In this document: positions 20,740 to 32,334 of the stretch, in pieces
Layout of the letters: each line of letters begins with the position of its first letter
Position numbering within the stretch: the stretch's first letter is position 1
Assembly: GCF_963678635.1 (NCBI RefSeq)
Contig: NC_087062.1
Coordinates: 2,046,001-2,110,000 of the forward strand
Length of the DNA: 64,000 nt
Reading direction: 5' to 3'
Source of the DNA: Symsagittifera roscoffensis
Lineage: Eukaryota; Xenacoelomorpha; Acoela; Convolutidae
Made by a program: the position numbers and the translations under genes
The notes under the pieces: model-generated
Databases searched by the model: none
Seen by the model: the letters and a program-made list of their open reading frames with translations, nothing else
What the model was told of the DNA's origin: nothing

Positions 20740-22159
20740 AAAATGGGAGAATTTTTAAGTCTCAATTTAAAGGGGTTGGAACTTGGTACATATCAAAGTG
20801 GGAGATTTAAAATATCCCAAAAAAATTATAAAATTATTTACACTTATTTTGAATAGTTAATAATAATTGAATTTAACTTCAACTAGTTATACAAAGTATA
20901 GAGCGTTTGCTTTTATTGTAAAAGAAAATCAGAATGAAATAAGTTTATTTACTGTTGCTTGGGGAAAATCAACCAATCAGAATTGAGTATTTCTTCAGAA
21001 AATCTGTTTGCTTGAAATCAACCAATCAAAACCCTGCATTTTCTACAACAAAAACTGTTTTTCAATTTAAAAAAATAATCATTATTTAAAAAATGTCAAT
21101 TAAAAACATTTGAGTTTCCTCGAAACACTTTACAAGAAAAAAAGAAAAAAAACCAATTGATTTTCTTATTGATGAAATAGATGTTGACTCTTACTTTTTT
21201 CATAAGTTTTTGGACGTTTATGTTGTCCAAAAAAGAGTTTTCCCACTAAGTAAAGTTCTGTTCAGGGAAATTACTCAATCCAAGTGTTTACTTTTGCTCC
21301 ACATATTGTTTATCAGACCTTTGAAATTAATCAAAGAATCGTAGGATATTTAATCAAAAACTCTTTTTATCCCCTACCCAATACCCAAATTTGCAAAAAA
21401 AAGTCCCCAGCAAAGTTCTTTAATTCTTCATTTTTATTAAAAATTTTCAAAGTTCAAAACCTGCTTGATTCGATTTGGAATCAAATTTCCAGAATTTGCT
21501 AAGAAAAATTTGTCAACTTTGAGTTATCCTCTCAAATTTACATAAAATCTAAAGAACTTGACTATCTACTCAAAAATCAGCAATTTCTCTTAGATTTCAT
21601 ACAAGAAATTCAGTTAACTCGATGAAAAAAATTGCAGAGGTGTTAATTTTATTAATTTTTTTCTTTTGTTACTTATATCAGCAATAATTCTTATTTTTAC
21701 TGCAACAACTTTTGGTCATTTATTTTCGCAATTGCTTTTGTGTATATTTTTACTTATTTTGAAGATTCAAGTCCTTAAAAGGTAAAAATTTCTTTAATTG
21801 GATACGACAACTAGAACAAAAATGAACAATTGTGTAATTGAAAGCGACAGTACCCAAAATGGAGCTTCGTTTCCAATTGGACACGACTTTTATCCAAGAG
21901 TCCCATAAAAATAGCTGAAATCTGATTGGACACGACTACAATCCAAATAAGAAAAAAACAATTCTGATTGGTCCAACCCACACATTCGAGTTGAAGGTAC
22001 CCCTAACTCCGAAGTAAAAATTATTTTATTTTCAACTCAAATACCGTCAACTGACTCCTCTCTCAGCTCTAAATAACTTAATTTCAGTTTATCTTCCGTC
22101 AGCTACCCCTCTCTCAGCTGTTTCTTGTTTTTACACTGTAACTCAGTTTGTTGCTCAAA
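20740..22159. promoter_or_regulatory. Divergent promoter/spacer with CCAAT boxes, unit 1
   Basis: AT-rich region between the polymerase start (minus) and the small ORF (plus). On the polymerase side aaccaatca appears at about 20971 and 21020. On the ORF side the motif attgg-a-acgac occurs at about 21797, 21876 and 21924, followed by ctgattggtccaac (21964). Two ctctctcagct elements (about 22060 and 22110) and an actcagttt initiator-like sequence at 22141 precede the ATG at 22160. Repeated CCAAT boxes on both sides suggest a bidirectional promoter; no open frame of significance is present. Confidence 0.5.
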
Positions 22160-22614
22160 ATGATCTTCTCAGTGCAAAACAGCAACCTCATGTACTCTGT
22201 AGAATTTCCGCCTGATCTAGTACAAATTCAAGTGCGAGAAACAGTCTCTGGAGTTTTCTGGCACGAATAGACATCCAAATCCAAGTCTGGCACATGGTGG
22301 AAGTGATGCGAAGGCATTTCAACGACCAATATATGATGCAAGTTCCCATCACAGAGAACCAACTTGGAACAATGCAAATGATGGAGGAAGTTTCTGATCA
22401 TGTGGGAATGAACTACCCCAAGATTCCTGACTCAAGATTCGTAGCCCAACCAGTCGACGACTTCCTTTTTCCGTGGGAGGAAGCAGGATCAGCCGAAAAC
22501 CCTATCACAATAGATGAAGATGAGGGTCTCTCAGAAACAATGTTGCCTCAAAACACTCCTCCACAACAACCGCCAGCAATGGAACCTCGTCCAGCTCTGC
22601 GTTCTTTGGGTTAG
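22160..22614 (+). pseudogene. Small acidic protein with SUMO-interaction-like motif, unit 1
   Basis: The ATG at 22160 (MIFSVQNSNLMYSVEFP) is followed by a one-base deletion near 22255 and continues in the frame of ORF 22294-22614. Features are an amphipathic helix HMVEVMRRHFNDQYMM, an acidic part and NPITIDEDEGLSE, where the ITI core followed by DEDE fits a SUMO-interacting motif. A Pro-rich tail (NTPPQQPPAMEPRP) ends at a TAG created by the TTAGGG tract. The divergent copy at 31637 continues about 13 codons further, so the array copies are truncated at the seam. Role unknown; position opposite the polymerase suggests an element-encoded early protein. Confidence 0.45.
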
Positions 22615-22635
22615 GGTTAGGGTTAAGGCTAGGGG
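22608..22635 (+). repeat. Interstitial TTAGGG tract, seam 1
   Basis: Three telomere-like hexamers (the last degenerate, TTAAGG) lie exactly where the small ORF is joined to the back-to-back polymerase fragment. Confidence 0.85.
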
Positions 22636-22639
22636 ATCT

Positions 22640-23106
22640 TGGTGTCTTGGTAATCTTGGTATCTAACTTTGACATTTGAAAGTTAAATACCTTATGTCTC
22701 CCATCCTCCATCCCAGCGTCCACCAGGAAATGCTGACAAGCACTCAACTCCTCTTTGAGTTTCTCTCCATCTTCCCCTTCCTCCTCCACAATCTTTTTCA
22801 AGTCTGCCACCGTATCACTTTGCTTCCGTTGATTCGCTCCATGATCTTTTCTCCGATGTTGTTGGAGAGACTCGGAAACTCTTGCTCGCAAGACGAACAA
22901 ACTGTGCATTGCTCTGAAGTTGATGGAGCGAGCTTTTTGGCCAAGTGATAAGTCATTTCTTGTTGATTGTAAGTGAAGTACCTACATTTGGAACAAAAAA
23001 TAACTCCTCGCACGCAATTTTTCCTATGTCGAGCTGCATTTTGACAAACATACACGTTTCCACAGTCCCCACACTGCACTTTCTCATTTATATTAAGCGA
23101 TGGCAT
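22640..23106 (-). pseudogene. Polymerase N-terminal zinc-finger fragment B, unit 1
   Basis: The ATG at 23104-23106 is intact here. Residues show two Cys/His clusters (CGDCGNVYV...HRKNC; CSKCRYF...H) and a third, CSSCEQEF. A frameshift near 22870 leads into the acidic KKIVEEEGEDGEKLKEE segment (frame of 22505-22909). The fragment stops at the TTAGGG seam, so only the N-terminus of the protein-primed polymerase is kept. It has fewer lesions in the finger region than variant A. Confidence 0.7.
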
Positions 23107-23759
23107 CTAAAAACTGGGAGAACTATTAAGTCTCAATATCAAGGGATTGGAACTTGGTACATATCAAAGTGGGAGATTTAAAATATCCCAAAAAATTCCT
23201 AAATTATTTATACTTACTTTGAATTGTTAAAAATAATTGAAATTTATTTCAAATAGTTATACAAAGTATAGAGCGTTTGCCTTAAGCGTAAAAGAAAATC
23301 AGTATGAAATAAGTTTTATTTACTGTTGCTTGGGGAAAATCAACCAATCAAAATTGAGTATTTCTTGAGTAAATCTGTTTGTTCGAAAGCAACCAATCAG
23401 AAACCTGCTTTTTCTACAAAAGAACTGTGAACTGTTTATCATTTAAAAAAAATTTAATCATTATATGAAAAAATGTCTTTTGAAAAACATTCGAGTTTCC
23501 TCGAATTACTTTACAAGAAAACAAAAATTCTAATTATTTTCTTATTGATGGAATAGATGTTGACTATTACTTTTTTTTTTAATTTTTTGGACGTTTATGT
23601 TGTCCAAAATAGAGTTCTCCGTCTAAGTAAAGGTCTGTTTAGGTAAACTTACTCAATCAAAGTGTTTACTTCTGATCACCATATTGCGTATCAAAGCTTC
23701 AAACTTACGTCTGAATTACACCTCACAAGGAAAGAAAATTTGTTTATTCTCGAAAATTT
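23107..23759. other. Short spacer, truncated copy of the divergent promoter region
   Basis: Homologous to about 20760-21310 of the long spacer (same aaccaatca boxes at about 23341 and 23390), then joined abruptly to the polymerase exonuclease fragment at 23760. Confidence 0.6.
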
Positions 23760-24858
23760 TCTGAAGATAAAACTGAACCATTTTCTGCATTGCCTCAAAG
23801 GTCGGAACAAAATCTTTCTTGTTGTACCACTGCAAAAAATCTTTAAATGTAGTCATTCCATGTTTCTGCCAAATCTCCTGTAAATGTTTGTAATTAACCC
23901 ATCCAAATGCGGGTACTGACTTGATTTGAAGTTTCTTTAGTACTTGCTGGTCATCAAGTCCAGTTGAACACAACTTCTGATAATCCTTAAAGTCTTTATC
24001 AAGAGGGTTGTTGTTTCTCAGTTTACTGAAAAAGGCTTCGTATGGAGGTAACTCTTCATTCTCGAGCTTTTCCGCACTATCAAACAACTCAAAAGGGAAA
24101 AACTTTTTTTGTCTCACTTGCTTTGTAAGCTTTATGAAATGAGTCTAGAGATGTTGCTCCACCAAAAAATTTCATGATGTCGAGAAATTGTATGTCTTCA
24201 AACTTGAAGGATATGAAATCGATAGCCTTTTTGATAACCCTTAGTTCAGCTTCTTTAACGTTGATTAGGTAGGGAATCAGATAGCTCTTGATAACGTTCA
24301 GTTCATATCTTCCACTGTTAAAGCCAAATACAGGTAACGTGTTAACATACCTCTCCAGATTTTGTTTCAAATCAATCAGCTGTATCTAAACAATCTTGGT
24401 ATCTAACTTTGACATTTGAAAGTTAAATACCTTATATCTCCCATTCTCCATCTCAGTGTCTACCAGGAAATGCTGACAAGCACTCAACTCCTCTTTGGGT
24501 TTCTCTCCATCTTCCCCTTCCTCCTCCACAATCTTTTTCATGTCTGCCACCGTATCACATGGCTTCCGTTGTTTCACCCTTATGTTCTTTTCTCCGTTGT
24601 TGTTGGAGAGAGTAGTAACTCGGAAACTCCTGCTCGCAAGACGAACAAACCTTTGATTGCTTGGAAGTTGGTGGAGCGTGCTTTTTGGCCCCATGATAAT
24701 TGTTTTATTGTTGATTGTAAGTGAAATACCTACAATCGGAACAAGAAATAACTCCTCGCACGCAACTTTTCCTATGTCGAGCTGCATGTTGACAAAATTA
24801 CTTGTTTCCACAGTCCCGACACTGCACTTTCTCATTTCTATTCAACGATGGCGTCTAA
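23760..24858 (-). pseudogene. Polymerase exonuclease fragment plus N-terminal region A, unit 2
   Basis: Repeats 19640-20739 nearly base for base. It contains exonuclease motif FGFNSGRYELN (Asp to Glu change here), the TAG at the internal deletion and region A with two in-frame stops. It lacks all palm motifs, so it cannot encode a polymerase. Confidence 0.8.
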
Positions 24859-26260
24859 AAAATGGGAGAATTTTTAAGTCTCAATTTAAAGGGGCTGGAA
24901 CTTGGTATATATCAAAGTGGGAGATTTAAAATATCCCAAAAAATTCCTAAATTATTTACACTTATTTTGAATAGTTAATAATAATTGAATTAAACTTCAA
25001 CTAGTTATACAAAGTATAGAGCGTTTGCTTTTATTGTAAAAGAAAATCAGAATGAAATAAGTTTATTTACTGTTGCTTGGGGAAAATCAACCAATCAGAA
25101 TTGAGTATTTCTTCAGAAAATCTGTTTGCTTGAAATCAACCAATCAAAATCCTGCATTTTCTACAACAAAAACTGTTTTTCAATAAAGAAAAATAATCAT
25201 TATTTAAAAAATGTCAAATAAAAACATTTGAGTTTCCTCGAAACACTTTACAAGAAAAAAAGAAAAAAATCCAATTGATTTTCTTATTGATGAAATAGAT
25301 GTTGACTCTTAATTTTTTCATAAGTTTTTGGACGTTTATGTTGTCCAAAAAAGAGTTCTCCCACTAAGTAAAGTTCTGTTTAGTGTTTACTTTTGCTCCA
25401 CATATTGCGTATCAGACCTTTGAAATTAATCAAAGAATCGTAGGATATTTAATCAAAAACTCTTTTTATCCCCTACCCAATACCCAAATTTGTAAAAAAA
25501 AAAAATCCCCAGCAAAGTTCTTTAATCCTTCATTTCTTTAAAAATTTTCAAAATTCAAAACCTGCTTGATTCGGTTTGGAATCAAATTTCCAGAATTTGC
25601 TAAGAAAAATTCGTCAACTTTGAGTTATCCTCTCAAGTTTACATAAAATATAAAGAACTTGACTATTTACTCAAAAATCAGCAATTTCTCATAGATTACA
25701 TACAAAAAATTCAGTTAACTCGATGAAAAAAATTGCAGAGGTGTTACTTTTATTAATTTTTTTTCTTTTGTTACTTATATCAGCAATAATTTTTATTTTT
25801 ACTGCAAAAACTTTTGGTCATTTATTTTCGCAAATGCTTTTGTGTATATTTTTACTTATTTTGAAGATTCAAGTCCTTAAAAGGTAAAAATTTCTTTAAT
25901 TGGATACGACAACTAGAACAAAAATGAACATTTTTGTAATTGAAAGTGACAGTACCCAAAATGGAGCTTCGTTTCCGATTGGACACGACTTTTATCCAAG
26001 AGTCCCATAAAAATAGCTGAAATCTGATTGGACACGACTACAATCCGAATAAGAAAAAACAATTCTGATTGGTCCAACCCACACATTCGAGTTGAAGGTA
26101 CCCCTAACTCCGAAGTAAAAATTATTTTATTTTCAACTCAAATACCGTCAACTGACTCCTCTCTCAGCTCTAAATAACTTAATTTCAGTTTATCTTCCGT
26201 CAGCTACCCCTCTCTCAGCTGTTTCTTGTTTTTACACTGTAACTCAGTTTGTTGCTCAAA
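24859..26260. promoter_or_regulatory. Divergent promoter/spacer, unit 2
   Basis: Second copy of the 20740-22159 region with the same CCAAT-type boxes and ctctctcagct elements; differs by small indels, including a missing stretch near 25380. Confidence 0.5.
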
Positions 26261-26715
26261 ATGATCTTCTCAGTGCAAAACAGCAACCTCATGTACTCTG
26301 TAGAATTTCCGCCTGATCTAGTACAAATTCAAGTGCGAGAAACAGTCTCTGGAGTTTTCTGGCACGAATAGACATCCAAATCCAAGTCTGGCACATGGTG
26401 GAAGTGATGCGAAGGCATTTCAACGACCAATATATGATGCAAGTTCCCATCACAGAGAACCAACTTGGAACAATGCAAATGATGGAGGAAGTTTCTGATC
26501 ATGTGGGAATGAACTACCCCAAGATTCCTGACTCAAGATTCGTAGCCCAACCAGTCGACGACTTCCTTTTTCCGTGGGAGGAAGCAGGATCAGCCGAAAA
26601 CCCTATCACAATAGATGAAGATGAGGGTCTCTCAGAAACAATGTTGCCTCAAAACACTCCTCCACAACAACCGCCAGCAATGGAACCTCGTCCAGCTCTG
26701 CGTTCTTTGGGTTAG
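26261..26715 (+). pseudogene. Small acidic protein with SUMO-interaction-like motif, unit 2
   Basis: Second copy of 22160-22614. The 106-codon downstream frame (26395-26715) is identical at protein level to unit 1, including the one-base deletion upstream and the truncated end at the TTAGGG seam. This shows that both lesions existed before tandem amplification. Confidence 0.45.
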
Positions 26716-26734
26716 GGTTAGGGTTAGGGCTAGG
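26709..26734 (+). repeat. Interstitial TTAGGG tract, seam 2
   Basis: Three uninterrupted TTAGGG units at the same junction as seam 1. Confidence 0.85.
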
Positions 26735-26740
26735 GGATCT

Positions 26741-27207
26741 TGGTGTCTTGGTAATCTTGGTATCTAACTTTGACATTTGAAAGTTAAATACCTTATGTCT
26801 CCCATTCTCCATCCCAGCGTCCACCAGGAAATGCTGACAAGCACTCAACTCCTCTTTGAGTTTCTCTCCATCTTCCCCTTCCTCCTCCACAATCTTTTTC
26901 AAGTCAGCCACCGTATCACTTTGCTTCCGTTGATTCGCTCCATGATCTTTTCTCCGATGTTGTTGGAGAGACTCGGAAACTCTTGCTCGCAAGACGAACA
27001 AACTGTGCATTGCTCTGAAGTTGATGGAGCGAGCTTTTTGGCCAAGTGATAAGTCATTTCTTGTTGATTGTAAGTGAAGTACCTACATTTGGAACAAAAA
27101 ATAACTCCTCGCACGCAATTTTTCCTATGTCGAGCTGCATTTTGACAAACATACACGTTGCCACAGTCCCCACACTGCACTTTCTCATTTATATTAAGCG
27201 ATGGCAT
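26741..27207 (-). pseudogene. Polymerase N-terminal zinc-finger fragment B, unit 2
   Basis: Second copy of 22640-23106 with only a few substitutions; ATG at 27205-27207, same frameshift. Confidence 0.7.
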
Positions 27208-27856
27208 CTAAAAACTGGGAGAACTATTAAGTCTCAATATCAAGGGATTGGAACTTGGTACATATCAAAGTGGGAGATTTAAAATATCCCAAAAAATTCC
27301 TAAATTATTTATACTTACTTTGAATTGTTAAAAATAATTGAAATTTATTTCAAATAGTTATACAAAGTATAGAGCGTTTGCCTTAAACGTAAAAGAAAAT
27401 CAGAATGAAATAAGTTTTATTTACTGTTGCTTGGGGAAAATCAACCAATCAAAATTGAGTATTTCTTGAGTAAATCTGTTTGTTCGAAAGCAACCAGTCA
27501 GACACCTGCTTTTTCTACAAAAGAACTGTTTATCATTTAAAAAAAAATTAATCATTATATGAAAAAATGTCTTTTGAAAAGCATTCGAGTTTCCTCGAAT
27601 TACTTTACAAGAAAAAAGAAAAATTTCTAATTGATTTTCTTATTGATGGAATAGATGTTGACTATTACTTTTTTTCTAATTTTTTGGACGTTGATGTTGT
27701 CCAAAATAGAGTTCTCCGTCTAAGTAAAGGTCTGTTTAGGTAAACTTACTCAATCAAAGTGTTTACTTCTGATCACCATATTGCGTATCAAAGCTTCAAA
27801 CTTACGTCTGAATTACACCTCACAAGGAAAGAAAATTTGTTTATTCTCGAAAATTT
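27208..27856. other. Short spacer, unit 2
   Basis: Copy of 23107-23759 with small indels. No gene. Confidence 0.6.
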
Positions 27857-28946
27857 TCTGAAGATAAAACTGAACCATTTTCTGCATTGCCTCAAAGATC
27901 GGAACAAAATCTTTCTTGTTGTACCACTGCAAACAACAATGTAGTCATTCCATGTTTCTGCCAAATCTCCTGTAAATGTTTGTAATTAACCCATCCAAAT
28001 GCGGGTACTGACTTGATTTGAAGTTTCTTTAGTACTTGCTGGTCATCAAGTCCAGTTGAACACAACTTCTGATAATCCTTAAAGTCTTTATCAAGAGGGT
28101 TGTTGTTTCTCAGTTTACTGAAAAAGGCTTCGTATGGAGGTAACTCTTCATTCTCGAGCTTTTCCGCACTATCAAACAACTCAAAAGGGAAAAACTTTTT
28201 TTGTCTCACTTGCTTTGTAAGCTTTATGAAATGAGTCTAGAGATGTTGCTCCACCAAAAAATTTCATGATGTCGAGAAATTGTATGTCTTCAAACTTGAA
28301 GGATATGAAATCGATAGCCTTTTTGATAACCCTTAGTTCAGCTTCTTTAACGTTGATTAGGTAGGGAATCAGATAGCTCTTGATAACGTTCAGATCATAT
28401 CTTCCACTGTTAAAGCCAAATACAGGTAACGTGTTAACATACCTCTCCAGATTTTGTTTCAAATCAATCAGCTGTATCTAAACAATCTTGGTATCTAACT
28501 TTGACATTTGAAAGTTAAATACCTTATATCTCCCATTCTCCATCTCAGTGTCTACCAGGAAATGCTGACAAGCACTCAACTCCTCTTTGGGTTTCTCTCC
28601 ATCTTCCCCTTCCTCCTCCACAATCTTTTTCATGTCTGCCACCGTATCACATGGCTTCCGTTGTTTCACCCTTATGTTCTTTTCTCCGTTGTTGTTGGAG
28701 AGAGTAGTAACTCGGAAACTCCTGCTCGCAAGACGAACAAACCTTTGATTGCTTGGAAGTTGGTGGAGCGTGCTTTTTGGCCCCATGATAATTATTTTAT
28801 TGTTGATTGTAAGTGAAATACCTACAATCGGAACAAGAAATAACTCCTCGCACGCAACTTTTCCTATGTCGAGCTGCATGTTGACAAAATTACTTGTTTC
28901 CACAGTCCCGACACTGCACTTTCTCATTTCTATTCAACGATGGCAT
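27857..28946 (-). pseudogene. Polymerase exonuclease fragment plus N-terminal region A, unit 3
   Basis: Third copy of the 19640-20739 segment. Here the ATG of region A is present (28943-28945 region) but two in-frame TAA codons follow in the finger region. A short deletion near 27935 removes part of the TPR-side sequence. Confidence 0.8.
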
Positions 28947-30351
28947 CTAAAAAATGGGAGAATTTTTAATTCTCAATTTAAAGGGGTTGGAACTTGGTAC
29001 ATATCAAAGTGGGAGATTTAAAATATCCCAAAAAAATTATAAAATTATTTACAATTATTTTGAATAGTTAATAATAATTGAATTTAACTTCAACTAGTTA
29101 TACAAAGTATAGAGCGTTTGCTTTTATTTTAAAAGAAAATCAGAATGAAATAAGTTTATTTACTGTTGCTTGGGGAAAATCAACCAATCAGAATTGAGTA
29201 TTTCTTCAGAAAATCTGTTTGCTTGAAATCAACCAATCAAAATCCTGCATTTTCTACAACAAAAACTGTTTTTCAATAAAAAAAATAATCATTATTTAAA
29301 AAATGTCAAATAAAAACATTTGAATTTCCTCGAAACACTTTACAAGAAAAAAAGAAAAAAATCCAATTGATTTTCTTATTGATGAAATAGATGTTGACTC
29401 TTACTTTTTTTATAAGTTTTTGGACGTTTATGTTGTCCAAAAAAAAGTTCTCCCACTAAGTAAAGTTCTGTTTAGTGTTTACTTTTGCTCCACATATTGC
29501 GTATCAAACCTTCGAAATTAATCAAAGAATCGTAGGATATTTAATCAAAAACTCTTTTTATCCCCTACCCAATACCCAAATTTGTAAAAAAAAAAAACCC
29601 CAGCAAAGTTCTTTAATCCTTCATTTCTTTAAAAATTTTCAAAGTTCAAAACCTGCTTGATTCGGTTTGGAATCAAATTTCCAGAATTTGCTAAGAAAAA
29701 TTCGTCAACTTTGAGTTATCCTCTCAAATTTACATAAAATCTAAAGAACTTGACTATCTACTCAAAAATCAGCAATTTCTCATAGATTACATACAAAAAA
29801 TTCAGTTAACTCGATGAAAAAAATTGCAGAGGTGTTACTTTTATTAATTTTTTTTCTTTTGTTACTTATATCAGCAATAATTCTTATTTTTACTGCAACA
29901 ACTTTTGGTCATTTATTTTCGCAAATGCTTTTGTGTATATTTTTACTTATTTTGAAGATTCAAGTCCTTAAAAGGTAAAAATTTCTTTAATTGGATACGA
30001 CAACTAGAACAAAAATGAACATTTTTGTAATTGAAAGTGACAGTACCCAAAATGGAGCTTCGTTTCCGATTGGACACGACTTTTATCCAAGAGTCCCATA
30101 AAAATAGCTAAAATCTGATTGGACACGACTACAATCCGAATAAGAAAAAACAATTCTGATTGGTCCAACCCACACATTCGAGTTGAAGGTACCCCTAACT
30201 CCGAAGTAAAAATTATTTTATTTTCAACTCAAATACCGACAACTGCCTCCTCTCTCAGCTCTAAATACCTTAATTTCAGTTTATCTTCCGTCAGCTACCC
30301 CTCTCTCAGCTGTTTCTTGTTTTTACACTGTAACTCAGTTTGTTGCTCAAA
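28947..30351. promoter_or_regulatory. Divergent promoter/spacer, unit 3
   Basis: Third copy of the long spacer with the same CCAAT-type motifs (for example around 30115 and 30155). Confidence 0.5.
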
Positions 30352-30806
30352 ATGATCTTCTCAGTGCAAAACAGCAACCTCATGTACTCTGTAGAATTTC
30401 CGCCTGATCTAGTACAAATTCAAGTTCGAGAAACAGTCTCTGGAGTTTTCTGGCACGAATAGACATCCCAACCCAAGTCTGGCACATGGTGGAAGTGATG
30501 CGAAGGCATTTCAACGACCAATATATGATGCAAGTTCCCATCACAGAGAACCAACTTGGAACAATGCAAATGATGGAGGAAGTTTCTGATCATGTGGGAA
30601 TGATCTACCCCAAGATTCCTGACTCAAGATTCGTAGCCCAACCAGTCGACGACTTCCTTCTTCCGTGGGAGGAAGCAGGATCAGCCGAAAACCCTATCAC
30701 AATAGATGAAGATGAGGGTCTCTCAGAAACAATGTTGCCTCAAAACACTCCTCCACAACAACCGCCAGCAATGGAACCTCGTCCAGCTCTGCGTTCTTTG
30801 GGTTAG
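30352..30806 (+). pseudogene. Small acidic protein with SUMO-interaction-like motif, unit 3
   Basis: Third copy, with two conservative changes in the 30486-30806 frame (Asn to Ile, Phe to Leu) and the same upstream deletion and seam truncation. Confidence 0.45.
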
Positions 30807-30827
30807 GGTTAGGGTTAGGGCTAGGGG
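30800..30827 (+). repeat. Interstitial TTAGGG tract, seam 3
   Basis: Third occurrence of the telomere-like tract at the same junction. Confidence 0.85.
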
Positions 30828-30935
30828 ATCTTGGTGTCTTGGTAATCTTGGTATCTAAATTTGACATTTGAAAGTTAAATACCTTATGTCTCCCATTCTC
30901 CATCCCATTCTCCATCCTCTTTATTCCTCCATTAA
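30828..30935 (-). pseudogene. Polymerase N-terminal stub, truncated end of array
   Basis: About 85 bases of fragment B after the seam, ending in a small catccCATTCTCC duplication (about 30890-30915) where the array stops. Confidence 0.6.
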
Positions 30936-31636
30936 GGATTCAAAACCTGCTTGATTCGGTTTGGAATCAGATTTCCGGTAGTTTGCTAAAAAAAAACTCG
31001 TCAACTTTGAGTTATCCTCCCAAGTTTACATAAAAATTAAAGAACTTGACTATCTTCTCAAAAATCAGCAATTTCTCATTGATTACAAACAAAAAATTCA
31101 ATTAACTTGTTGAAAAATATTAAAGAGATGTTACTTTTATTAATTTTCTTTCTTTTGTTATTTTTATCAGCAATATTTCTTATTTTTACAGCAAACAACT
31201 TTTGGTCCTTTATTTTTGCAAATGTTTTTGTGTATATTTTTACTTATTTGGAACATTTAAGTCCTTAAAAGGTAAAAACTTCTCTGATTGGATAGGACAA
31301 CTAGAACAAAATTGAACCTTTTGTGATTGGAAGCGACAGTACCCAAAATGGAGCTTTGTTTCCGATTGGACACAAGGAACCCCACAAGGAAGCTGAAATG
31401 TGATTGGACACGACTAGAATCCAAATGAGGAAAATCAATTCTGATTGATCAAACCCACACATTCGAGTTGAAGGTACCCCTAACTCCTAACTAAAAATCA
31501 TTTTTTTTTTCAACCAAACTACCGTCAACTTCCTCCTCTCTCAGCTCTAAATATCTTATTTTCAACTTAACTTCCGTCAGCTACCCCTCTCTCAGCTCTT
31601 TCTTTTTTTACTATTTAACTCAGTTCTATGCTCAAA
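30936..31636 (+). promoter_or_regulatory. Older diverged copy of the divergent promoter region
   Basis: Recognisable as the second half of the long spacer (matches from about 29644), but with many substitutions. It retains attgg-type boxes near 31287, 31335, 31363 and 31403 and ctctctcagctc elements. Confidence 0.5.
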
Positions 31637-32092
31637 ATGATCTTCTCAGTGCAAAACAGCAACATCATGTACTCTGTAGAGTTTCGGCCTGATCGATTAC
31701 AAAATTCAAGGGCGAGAAACAATCTCTGGAGTTTTTCTGGCACGAATGGACATCCTAATCCAACTCTGGCACATGGTGGAAGTGATGCAAAGGGATTTCA
31801 ACGAACATTGTAAGATGAAAGTTCCCATCACAGAGAACCAACTTGGAACAATGCAAATGATGGAGGAAGTGACCCAAGATTTGTAGCTCAACCAGTCAAC
31901 GACTTCCTCTTTCCATGGGAGGAAGCAGGATCAGTCGAAAACCCCATCACAATACATGAAGATGAGAGTTTCTCAGAATCAATGACGCCTCAAAAACTCC
32001 TCCACAAAAACCACCAGCAAGGGAGCCTCGTCTAGCTCTGAGTTCTATAGAGAACCTCCAGAACTTTTCTGCTGCTCGTCAGCTCTTTGATT
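31637..32092 (+). pseudogene. Small acidic protein, diverged copy with full-length C-terminus
   Basis: The ATG at 31637 gives the same N-terminus (MIFSVQNSN). A one-base insertion near 31700 and further indels break it, but the stretch where units 1-3 carry the shared deletion is intact here. It reads past the point where the array copies are cut by TTAGGG and ends IENLQNFSAARQLFD then TAA at about 32090. It therefore derives from a separate, older copy and shows the natural end of the gene. Confidence 0.45.
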
Positions 32093-32334
32093 AAATATTT
32101 TTGTGAATAATTGTTGGTTGGTATTGACTTCGTTTTCTGTAATTAACTAATTTCTCCAATTTCATTTTATTTTTGAGAACAGTCGAGAGGTTCGGGGAAA
32201 ACCATTGAAAAACAATTAGAACTTAATTTAGTGCTCCGAGCTCGCACATATATTTAATAAACTTGAATAAATTTTGCACACTTATTCCTAAAAACACTAG
32301 AAAAGTTGTACACATGTAAAAAGTTACCTAATGT
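32093..32334. other. AT-rich, no gene seen
   Basis: Short unique sequence between the polymerase cluster and the minisatellite. Confidence 0.4.

Larger units (their letters stand above)
19640..30935. repeat. Tandem array of about 4.1-kb units made of polymerase fragments, promoter region and a small ORF
   Basis: The same anchor sequence (tctgaagataaaactgaacc) starts units at 19640, 23760 and 27857 (spacings 4120 and 4097). The third unit is truncated near 30930. Each unit contains, left to right: polymerase exonuclease fragment and N-terminal region A (minus), long spacer, small plus-strand ORF, TTAGGG tract, polymerase N-terminal region B (minus), short spacer. Units differ by scattered single-base changes and small indels. 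Regions A and B are themselves diverged copies, so an older duplication preceded the array. Confidence 0.9.

Noticed and set aside
20297-20810. Plus-strand ORFs over the polymerase start (also at 22676, 24416, 26777, 28508)
   Set aside because: Antisense shadows of the polymerase N-terminus with no motif of their own.
22608-30827. True chromosome end or telomere
   Set aside because: Only three hexamers per site, internal, at a repeated seam in the middle of the window.
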